Part shown: piece by piece, positions 1-5,198 of the stretch | Layout: the number at the start of each line of letters is the position of its first letter | How positions within the stretch are numbered: the stretch's first letter is position 1 | NCBI GenBank assembly: GCA_022867105.1 | Contig: JALHVH010000127.1 | Location: 1-9,555, forward strand | Reading direction: 5' to 3' | Length of the DNA stretch: 9,555 nt | Origin: Candidatus Aminicenantota bacterium | Lineage (GTDB): Bacteria > Acidobacteriota > Aminicenantia > Aminicenantales > Saccharicenantaceae | The notes under the pieces: model-generated | What the model was told of the DNA's origin: nothing | What the model saw: only the letters and a program-made list of their open reading frames with translations | Databases searched by the model: none | Made by a program: the position numbers and the translations under genes

Positions 1-123
1 ATCCTCAGGTATGAATGATCTAAAAAAATTGGCGGCGAAGAATGATCCGTACCTGTGGCCTCTCTGCCAACGCCCTTTGGGGAAAGGCGAGGAAGTCTGT
101 AGAGTCGAAGGGGACGGGGCGGC
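1..123. other. Non-coding left edge with short repeats
   Basis: No gene is seen in this stretch, which lies downstream of the solute-binding-protein remnant. It contains an 8-base direct repeat GAATGATC at 13-20 and 40-47, and a 6-base inverted repeat CAGGTA (6-11) / TACCTG (50-55) enclosing it. An A7 run sits at 22-28, which reads as T7 on the minus strand. A small hairpin, CCTTT (74-78) / AAAGG (83-87) with a GGGG loop, is also present. The minus-strand T7 run has no strong GC stem directly before it, so I do not call a terminator. The function is unknown. Confidence 0.4.
6..55. repeat. Short inverted repeat enclosing a direct repeat
   Basis: CAGGTA at 6-11 is the reverse complement of TACCTG at 50-55. 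Inside this pair the octamer GAATGATC occurs twice in the same orientation, at 13-20 and 40-47. The arms are short enough to arise by chance, and the element may be cut by the window edge. It could be part of a mobile-element end or a binding site, but nothing in the sequence settles this. Confidence 0.25.
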
Positions 124-285
124 TTATTTTGCCGCTTTAATTTCGTCCCATATCCTGACGTAGAGGGCGTTGGCCGCGCCCAGGTCAGCCGGGATCTCGC
201 TTTTGGCCCGAAGCTCCGGACTCAGGAAGACGGCCGGGTTGTCCCTGAGGTCCGGGCCGAGCAGCGGATAACTCCCCGTGTTGGG
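124..285 (-). pseudogene. 3' remnant of a PotD-like (spermidine/putrescine) solute-binding protein gene
   Basis: A minus-strand frame ending in TAA (124-126) encodes about 53 residues that resemble the extreme C-terminus of periplasmic polyamine-binding proteins of ABC transporters (PotD family). It shows NTGSYPLLGPDLRDNPAVF, an AKSEI segment, then DLGAAN and a terminal YVRIWDEIKAAK. PotD-type proteins typically end with a DNPA(V/I)(F/Y)PP...AK.E...DLGEAN.LYDRIW.EIKA pattern. Intact members are roughly 350 residues, so over 80% is missing. The frame stays open upstream to 405, but those residues are Arg/Ser-rich and do not look like the family, so I place the break near 285. No start codon or ribosome binding site belongs to it, and it is presumably non-functional. 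The assignment is from memory of the family pattern, without a search. Confidence 0.6.
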
Positions 286-349
286 GCAAAACACCCTCTC
301 GCACCGGCTAAAAGACGATAGACTTTCCCTTCCGATGAAAATGAGATGA

Positions 350-496
350 TCAAGAATAGTCCCCGCTCTCCTCGGCCGCCGTGAGCGCGACCTGCTCGAA
401 GGCATTAGGCGGCGGAGGCTTATCCGCCGCGAACGTCAACTTCAGATGGACAATAATCCTATCGATCGCCTGATAATCCGTTATAGCGGCCGGATC
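350..496 (-). mobile_element. 3' tail of a transposase gene (IS91-like, tentative)
   Basis: A minus-strand frame without a start codon is open from 553 and stops with TGA at 350-352. From about 496 it encodes DPAA followed by ITDYQAIDRIIVHLKLTF, then ADKPPPPNAFEQVAL and a terminal AAEESGDYS. As I recall, a (F/I)(I/L)TDY..VDRII.HLKLTF.A..PPP...(E/Q)..LMAAE...EY ending is common at the C-terminus of IS91-type transposases carrying a zinc ribbon in anaerobic bacteria. Here the zinc ribbon and the whole catalytic region are absent, so it is a dead fragment. Residues encoded at 497-553 fit the family poorly, and the frame is closed by TGA at 554-556. It lies immediately upstream, on the same strand, of the PotD-like remnant, so the two together look like a scar of insertion followed by deletion. 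IS-family identity is uncertain; that this is a coding remnant is more secure. Confidence 0.5.
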
Positions 497-505
497 ATGT
501 ATTTG

Positions 506-522
506 CCCACCCGTAGGGTGGG
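506..522. repeat. Perfect 7-bp hairpin inside the remnant region
   Basis: CCCACCC (506-512) and GGGTGGG (516-522) form a perfect stem with a 3-base loop. It lies 121 bases after the fumarase stop codon. On the minus strand it is followed by CAAATACATG rather than a T-run, so it is not a standard Rho-independent terminator for the operon. On the plus strand a T-rich stretch follows, but no plus-strand gene ends here. It may be chance within former coding sequence. Confidence 0.3.
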
Positions 523-601
523 TGATCTTCTTCTCTTCCCATGTTGCCCTTGCTCAGGCCGCCGTGGATGGACTTCTCGAGGTTCCGGATGGGGCTCCTT
601 G

Positions 602-623
602 GCGTCGACGCGCGAGAACGCGC
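602..623. repeat. GC-rich inverted repeats just after the fumarase stop
   Basis: The perfect palindrome GCGTCGACGC (602-611) overlaps a second inverted repeat, GCGCG (610-614) / CGCGC (619-623), with a 4-base loop. It lies 20-41 bases downstream of the fumarase stop, where an operon-end hairpin would be expected. No T-tract follows on the minus strand, so it could at most be a weak or Rho-assisted 3' end or an mRNA-stabilising hairpin. That role is inferred. Confidence 0.25.
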
Positions 624-642
624 CCTGGGCAGCGTCCTGCGG

Positions 643-2253
643 TCAGGCCAGGATTTTTTCGAAGAAGTCGTTCCCCTTGTCGTCGACGATGATGAAGGCC
701 GGGAAGTCCTTGACCGTGATCTTGAAGATGGCCTCCATGCCCAGCTCGGGGTAGGCCACGACCTCCTGGCTGGTGATGCAATCCCGGGCCAGCCGGGCGG
801 CCGGGCCGCCGATCGAACCCAGGTAGAAGCCCCCGTTCGTCTTGCACGACTCGGTCACGCCCTTGGAGCGGTTCCCCTTGGCCAGCATGACCAGTGACCC
901 GCCCATCTTCTGGAAAAGAGGCACATAGTCGTCCATGCGGCCGGCCGTCGTCGGGCCGAAGGACCCGGAGGGATAGCCGGGAGGCGTCTTGGCCGGGCCG
1001 GCGTAGTAAATGATATGGTCCTTGAAATAGGCCGGAAGGTCCTCGCCCTTGTCGACCTTTTCCTTGAGTTTGGCGTGGGCGATGTCGCGGGCGACGATGA
1101 TGGGGCCGCTGAGGGAGAGCAGAGTGGCCACGGGATACTTGCTGAGGGTCGCCCGGATCTCGGACATCGGCCGGTTGAGGTCGACCGGGACGGCGGGAAC
1201 ATCCGTCGCGGGGGGCTGGGGCAGGTACTTGGCCGGGTCTTTCTCGAGCTTTTCGAGGAAGATCCCGTCCCGGGTGATTTTGGCCTTGATGTTCCGGTCG
1301 GCGTTGCAGCTGACGCCCATCCCGATCGGGCAGGAGGCGCCATGCCGGGGCAGCCGGATGACCCGGACGTCGAGACAAAAATGCTTCCCGCCGAAGCCGG
1401 CCCCGAGTCCGAGTTTGCGCGAAGCGTCGAGGAGCTTCGCCTCGAGTTCGAGGTCGCGGAAAGCGTGGCCGCCCGGGCCTCCCGCCGTCGGCAGGTGGTC
1501 GAGGTAGCGGGCCGAGGCGAGCTTGACCGTCTTGAGGACGAGCTCGGCCGACGTGCCGCCGACGACGACGGCCAGGTGATAGGGCGGGCAGGCCGCCGTT
1601 CCGATCCCCTTCATCTTGCCGACGAGGAATTTCTGCAGGGCCTCCGGGTTGAGCACGGCCTTGGTCTCCTGGAAAAGATAGGTCTTGTTGGCCGACCCGC
1701 CGCCCTTGGCGATGAACAGGAAGCCGTACTCGTCGCCGTCGACGGCGGTGATGTCGATCTGGGCGGGCAGGTTCGTGCCGGTGTTCTTCTCGTCGTACAT
1801 CGTCAAGGGGGCGTTCTGGGAGTAGCGGAAATAGTTCTTGGCGTAGGCGTTGAAGACGCCGCGCGAGAGGGCCTCTTCGTCGTGGCCGCCCGTGAAGACC
1901 CGCTGGCCCTTCTTGGCGTTGATGATGGCCGTCCCCGTGTCCTGGCACATCGGGAAGAGGCCCTCGGCCGAGATGACGGCATTTTTCAGCATCTCCAAGG
2001 CAACATAGCGGTCGTTGGCCGAGCTCTCCGGGTCCTTGAGGATAGCGGCCATCTGCTCGAGATGGGACGGCCTCAGCCGAAAGGCCACGTCATGGAAGGC
2101 CCGTTCGGCGAGTAAGGTCAGGCCCTCGGGGGCCACCCGGAGGACCGGCCGGCCGTCGCATTCGCCGGCGGTGACATGGTCCCGGGCGATGGCCTCGTAC
2201 TCGGTCGTGTCCTGTCCTAGGGAAAACAGGGGCGTGTAAACGAAGTCTGGCAT
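643..2253 (-). CDS. Class I (iron-sulfur) fumarate hydratase, single-chain FumA/FumB type
   Basis: This cytosolic fumarase (536 aa) interconverts fumarate and L-malate using an oxygen-sensitive [4Fe-4S] cluster. The length matches one-chain FumA/FumB enzymes (about 548 aa), with alpha- and beta-like domains fused. Cluster ligands are visible as Cys103 (PMCQDTGTA), Cys222 (ACPPYH) and Cys316 (GVSCNADR), close to Cys105/224/318 of E. coli FumA. The beta-like domain starts near residue 370 and shows GPIIVARDIAHAKL (383-396), then YYAGPAKTPPGYPSGSFGPT (416-435), TAGRMDDY and KGNRSKG. The ATG at 2253 was chosen because GGAAGGAG lies 4 bases upstream (2258-2265). An in-frame start at 2289 would overlap korC and add a 12-residue Arg-rich leader. 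It is the last gene of the operon, 37 bases after korC, and takes the fumarate made or used by the neighbouring flavoprotein. Class I rather than class II fumarase fits an anaerobe. Small class I hydratases can also act on mesaconate or tartrate, but fumarate is favoured by context. Confidence 0.93.
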   Translation of the reverse strand: MPDFVYTPLFSLGQDTTEYEAIARDHVTAGECDGRPVLRVAPEGLTLLAERAFHDVAFRLRPSHLEQMAAILKDPESSANDRYVALEMLKNAVISAEGLFPMCQDTGTAIINAKKGQRVFTGGHDEEALSRGVFNAYAKNYFRYSQNAPLTMYDEKNTGTNLPAQIDITAVDGDEYGFLFIAKGGGSANKTYLFQETKAVLNPEALQKFLVGKMKGIGTAACPPYHLAVVVGGTSAELVLKTVKLASARYLDHLPTAGGPGGHAFRDLELEAKLLDASRKLGLGAGFGGKHFCLDVRVIRLPRHGASCPIGMGVSCNADRNIKAKITRDGIFLEKLEKDPAKYLPQPPATDVPAVPVDLNRPMSEIRATLSKYPVATLLSLSGPIIVARDIAHAKLKEKVDKGEDLPAYFKDHIIYYAGPAKTPPGYPSGSFGPTTAGRMDDYVPLFQKMGGSLVMLAKGNRSKGVTESCKTNGGFYLGSIGGPAARLARDCITSQEVVAYPELGMEAIFKITVKDFPAFIIVDDKGNDFFEKILA

Positions 2254-2257
2254 GGCA

Positions 2258-2265
2258 CTCCTTCC
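2258..2265 (-). promoter_or_regulatory. Ribosome binding site of fumarase
   Basis: The minus strand reads GGAAGGAG-TGCC-ATG. This strong Shine-Dalgarno sequence fixes the fumarase start at 2253 rather than at the upstream in-frame ATG (2289), which overlaps the end of korC. Confidence 0.8.
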
Positions 2266-2290
2266 GTTGGCCCGGCGATCCGCCGGCAAA

Positions 2291-2842
2291 TTAATGGGCC
2301 TGTACTTTGCCCAGGCCGTACTCGTAGCCTTTCTCGAAGGCCAGCAGGTTGAGGCCCTCCGTCCCCTTCGGCACCGAGGTCTCGACGGCCTTGCGCATGG
2401 CGTCCTTGGAAACGAGCCCGCTCACGGCCGCGAAAAACCCGGCCATGACCATGTTGAGGACGACCTTCCGGCCGAGCTCCTCGGCGATCCGCATCGCCGG
2501 GATGCTGTAGATTTTAACGGTCGGGGGCAGGCCCTTGGGGTCCACGAGCTCCTCTTCGATGAGGATCATCCCGTTCGGGTCGAGCTCGGGAGAGAACTTC
2601 GTGAACGCCTCCTGGCTCATGATGACCATGACCTGAGGCCGCTTGACGTAGGGATAGCGGATGGCGCCGTCGGAGACGATGACCTGGGCGCTGCAGGCGC
2701 TCCCCCGGGCCTCGGGTCCGAAGGCCTGGGTCATCGTGGCGTCCTTGCCGTCAAAGATGGATGCCGCCTTGCCGATGATGTAGCCGGTCAGGATGACGCC
2801 CTGGCCGCCGAAGCCGCCGATCTTGATCTCAGTCTTGGCCAT
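2291..2842 (-). CDS. korC: 2-oxoacid:ferredoxin oxidoreductase gamma subunit (KorC type)
   Basis: This is the gamma (domain III) subunit of a four-subunit 2-oxoacid:ferredoxin oxidoreductase, 183 aa, the normal size for a stand-alone KorC/PorG. It shows the glycine-rich GGFGGQGVILTG motif at 9-20 and the family signature FGPEARGS at 41-48, followed by SAQVIVSD. The gamma domain takes part in CoA binding and in closing the active site between the alpha and beta subunits. The ATG is one base after the korB stop codon, and GAGGG (2848-2852), 5 bases upstream, lies inside the korB end, which suggests translational coupling. The gene alone cannot tell 2-oxoglutarate from pyruvate or branched-chain substrates. 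The 2-oxoglutarate assignment rests on the subunit order D-A-B-C and the adjacent succinate, fumarate and malate enzymes. Confidence 0.88.
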   Translation of the reverse strand: MAKTEIKIGGFGGQGVILTGYIIGKAASIFDGKDATMTQAFGPEARGSACSAQVIVSDGAIRYPYVKRPQVMVIMSQEAFTKFSPELDPNGMILIEEELVDPKGLPPTVKIYSIPAMRIAEELGRKVVLNMVMAGFFAAVSGLVSKDAMRKAVETSVPKGTEGLNLLAFEKGYEYGLGKVQAH

Positions 2843-2843
2843 G

Positions 2844-3746
2844 TTATCCCTCGTAGAGCTTGTACTTCGGACCGAGGCGTTCCTGGAAGTGGGTGTTCAT
2901 CGCCTCGAGATACGTCGGCCGCTCGACGTCGACGAACTTGCCGACGATCATCTTGTCGTGGAGGCGGATGTCGGCCTCCTTGGTCTTGGCATCGGAGCGG
3001 ATCTCGCTGTTCTCGCAGTACCAGCGCAGCCGGTCGAGGCCGTCGCCCATCTTCTGCTGCCGCTCGAAGATCGTCGGGCAGGGGGCCACGATCTCGATGA
3101 ACGAAAAGCCGGGCTTCTTCATGGCCTCGACCATGGCGTTCGTCTGGTTGTAGACGTGGAGCGACGTCCAGCGGGCGACGTAAACCGCGCCGACGGACTC
3201 GGCCAGGAAAGGCAGGTTGAAGGGGAACTCATAGTTGCCGTACGGTGAGGTCGAGAGAATGGCCCCTTCGGGAGTCGTCGCGGCCACCTGCCCCCCCGTC
3301 ATGGCGTAGTTGAAGTTGTTGATGCAGATGACCGTGATGTCGATGTTCCGCCGCGCGGCGTTGATGAAGTGGTTGCCGCCGATGGCGATGATGTCGCCGT
3401 CGCCGCTGAAGACGACGACTTTGAGCTTGGGGTTGGCCAGCTTCAGCCCGGTGGCGAAGGGGATGGCCCGGCCGTGGGTCGTGTGGAAGGAGTCGACCTT
3501 GACATAGCCGGCAACGCGGCCGGTGCAGCCGATGCCCGAGACGACCACCACCTCGTCGAGCGGGAAGCCGCATTTCTCCAGGGCCTTGGCGAAACAGTTG
3601 ACGCTGACGCCGATGCCGCAGGTCGAGCACCAGATGTGGGGCATCCGGTCCATGCGCAGGAAATCGTCCATCGGGTGCTTGTCCGGACCAGTCAATCCGG
3701 AGGCCGGACTCAGGGATGCTTTTTGAAGTTCGTTCAGGATCGACAC
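2844..3746 (-). CDS. korB: 2-oxoacid:ferredoxin oxidoreductase beta subunit (KorB type, thiamine diphosphate-binding)
   Basis: This catalytic beta subunit (300 aa) binds thiamine diphosphate and one [4Fe-4S] cluster. The diphosphate/Mg2+ motif is GDGD (115-118) with the partner NNFNYAMTGGQ (143-153). Candidate cluster ligands are Cys40 and Cys43 (WCSTCGIG), Cys74 (GIGCTGR) and Cys223 (APCPT), the spacing seen in OFOR beta subunits. HTTHGRAIPFATGLK (88-102) is also typical of KorB. The start codon is GTG (3744-3746), supported by GAGGAGG at 3754-3760, 7 bases upstream. The first 13 bases overlap the korA end. The roughly 30 residues before the conserved core are a modest N-terminal extension. 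The enzyme decarboxylates a 2-oxoacid to acyl-CoA while reducing ferredoxin, or runs the reverse carboxylation. Context favours 2-oxoglutarate/succinyl-CoA. Confidence 0.9.
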   Translation of the reverse strand: MSILNELQKASLSPASGLTGPDKHPMDDFLRMDRMPHIWCSTCGIGVSVNCFAKALEKCGFPLDEVVVVSGIGCTGRVAGYVKVDSFHTTHGRAIPFATGLKLANPKLKVVVFSGDGDIIAIGGNHFINAARRNIDITVICINNFNYAMTGGQVAATTPEGAILSTSPYGNYEFPFNLPFLAESVGAVYVARWTSLHVYNQTNAMVEAMKKPGFSFIEIVAPCPTIFERQQKMGDGLDRLRWYCENSEIRSDAKTKEADIRLHDKMIVGKFVDVERPTYLEAMNTHFQERLGPKYKLYEG

Positions 3747-4903
3747 CGGTGCGCCTCCTCGATCTTATTGACGATGTCCTCGATGTTGTGGACCGTTCCT
3801 CCGCCGTGGCCGGCCAGGACGACCGGGGCCTTGCCCCGGGCCGAGCGGTCGACTTCGTAGAAGACCTGGCCGTAGTTCATCTCGGCCACGACCATGGCCT
3901 TGCCCCGGCTGGCAAGCTCGAAAATCCGCGGCTCGGGGAAGGGCCAGACGACGATGAGCCTCAGCATGCCGACCTTGATCCCCTTTTTCCGGGCGATGTC
4001 GATGGCCTCGACGGCGATGCGGGAGGTGATGCCGTAGGTAACTATGACGACGTCGGCATCCTCGACGCCGGTCTCCTCGTAGCGCCAGATCTTTGGGGCG
4101 TTGAGGCGGATCTTGTTGACCAGCCGGTGGACGAGCTGCTCTTGGACCTCGGGGCTCATGTCCGGATAGCCGCGGAAATCATGGGTCAGCCCGGTGACGT
4201 GGAGCCGGTAGCCGTCCCCGGCCTTGAACATCTCCGGGACGAGGTCCTCGGTCGGCTTGAAGGGCAGGTACTCGCCGGGGGGGAGCTTCGTGAAGCGCCG
4301 GGGCGTGACCTCGATTTTGTCCGCCGCGGGAATGACGACCCGCTCCACCATGTGGCCGACGCATTCGTCCATCATGAACATGACCGGCACGCGGTACTGC
4401 TCCGAGAGGTTGAAGGCGTCGATGGTCAGGTCGAAGCTTTCCTGCGGGGAGTTCGGCGAGAGGGCGATAATTTCGTAGTCGCCGTGCGACCCCCAGCGGG
4501 CCTGCATCATGTCGGCCTGGCCGGGCAGGGTCGGCAGGCCCGTCGACGGCCCGCCGCGCTGGACGTCGACGAAGACGCACGGCGTCTCGGTCATGGCGGC
4601 CAGCCCGATGTGCTCCATCATCAGGGAGAACCCGGGGCCGCTGGTCACGGTCATGGCCTTCTTGCCGGCCCAGACGGCGCCCTGGATGGCGATCGAGGCG
4701 GCCAGTTCGTCCTCCATCTGGATGAACAGCGCCCCGTCCACCAGCGGGGCGCGCCGGGCGAACCTCTCCACGATCTCGGTCGAGGGCGTGATCGGGTAAC
4801 CGGCGATGAAGCGGCACCCGGCCGCCAGGGCGCCCTCGCAGCAGGCGAAGTCGCCGTCGATGTAATGGGATCCGGTGAGAACTCCTCTGGGATCGGCTTT
4901 CAT
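3734..4903 (-). CDS. korA: 2-oxoacid:ferredoxin oxidoreductase alpha subunit (KorA type)
   Basis: This alpha subunit (389 aa) carries the pyrimidine-binding domain and domain II of the oxidoreductase. Signatures are GYPITPSTEI (35-44), the Glu-containing IQMEDELAAS (61-70), TSGPGFSLMMEHIG (87-100) and RGGPSTGLPT (116-125). A C-terminal transketolase-like domain lies around 283-370. The ATG at 4903 was chosen because it forms an ATGA overlap with the stop of the upstream ferredoxin gene, with GGGG (4911-4914) 7 bases upstream. The longer frame from 4954 would add 17 residues lying inside the ferredoxin gene. The length and the separate gamma and delta genes match KorA rather than the large fused pyruvate:ferredoxin oxidoreductases. 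VorB-like branched-chain enzymes have similar alpha subunits, so the 2-oxoglutarate specificity is contextual. Confidence 0.9.
   Translation of the reverse strand: MKADPRGVLTGSHYIDGDFACCEGALAAGCRFIAGYPITPSTEIVERFARRAPLVDGALFIQMEDELAASIAIQGAVWAGKKAMTVTSGPGFSLMMEHIGLAAMTETPCVFVDVQRGGPSTGLPTLPGQADMMQARWGSHGDYEIIALSPNSPQESFDLTIDAFNLSEQYRVPVMFMMDECVGHMVERVVIPAADKIEVTPRRFTKLPPGEYLPFKPTEDLVPEMFKAGDGYRLHVTGLTHDFRGYPDMSPEVQEQLVHRLVNKIRLNAPKIWRYEETGVEDADVVIVTYGITSRIAVEAIDIARKKGIKVGMLRLIVVWPFPEPRIFELASRGKAMVVAEMNYGQVFYEVDRSARGKAPVVLAGHGGGTVHNIEDIVNKIEEAHRCRS
3754..3760 (-). promoter_or_regulatory. Ribosome binding site of korB (GTG start)
   Basis: GAGGAGG lies 7 bases before a GTG codon at 3744-3746, inside the last codons of korA. 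It supports the non-ATG start and the 13-base korA/korB overlap. Confidence 0.75.
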
Positions 4904-5178
4904 GGTTTTTCCCCAGTCTTGGGCTCGTAGGTGTAGATGGCGAACTCCGGGCAAATCATGCGGCAGAAGCCGCAGTTGACGCAGAGTTCGGCCTTGACGA
5001 TTTCCGGCGGGTGGTACCCCTTGGCGTTGTACTTCTTGGCCGTGATGAGAACGTCGTGGGGACAGTACTCGATACAGAAGCCGCAGCCCTTGCAGCGTTC
5101 TTCGAGGATGATGATCTCGCCGTGTGGCGTCTCCGGCCGGGGGAGCCCGAACGGTTTTTCTCTTTGCCTTACCGGCAT
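4900..5178 (-). CDS. korD: 2x[4Fe-4S] ferredoxin, delta subunit of the 2-oxoacid oxidoreductase (KorD type)
   Basis: This is a 92-aa 8Fe ferredoxin-type protein. Two motifs are complete: CKGCGFCIEYCP with Cys29, 32, 35 and 39, and CVNCGFCRMICP with Cys66, 69, 72 and 76. A 20-residue basic/proline-rich N-terminus precedes the fold. It is expected to carry electrons from the thiamine diphosphate/[4Fe-4S] site of KorB to free ferredoxin. The ATG at 5178 has GAGG (5186-5189) 7 bases upstream. A longer open frame reaching 5742 in the same phase is antisense-like read-through of the flavoprotein gene and is not part of the protein. It sits 20 bases after the flavoprotein stop and joins korA by an ATGA overlap, giving the common D-A-B-C order. 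Specificity for this Kor complex is inferred from position. Confidence 0.9.
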   Translation of the reverse strand: MPVRQREKPFGLPRPETPHGEIIILEERCKGCGFCIEYCPHDVLITAKKYNAKGYHPPEIVKAELCVNCGFCRMICPEFAIYTYEPKTGEKP

Positions 5179-5198
5179 GGCTGAACCTCGTTCATGGA

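Noticed and set aside
286..405. Intact 93-residue gene from 405 to 124
   Set aside because: Only the last 53 residues resemble a known family. The first 40 are Arg/Ser-rich and overlap the transposase remnant, and I see no convincing ribosome binding site.
506..522. Rho-independent terminator of the operon
   Set aside because: The stem is perfect, but no T-run follows on the minus strand and the hairpin lies within apparent former coding sequence of the transposase remnant.
554..1948. 464-codon minus-strand frame over the fumarase gene
   Set aside because: It is an out-of-frame shadow of fumarase with low-complexity Arg/Gly/Pro composition.
2254..2289. Longer fumarase start at 2289
   Set aside because: It would overlap the korC stop region and add an Arg-rich leader. 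A strong GGAAGGAG lies 4 bases before the ATG at 2253, and the shorter protein aligns with FumA cluster positions.
4904..4954. Longer korA start at 4954
   Set aside because: The extra 17 residues are the ferredoxin gene read out of frame. The ATGA junction at 4900-4903 is the natural start.
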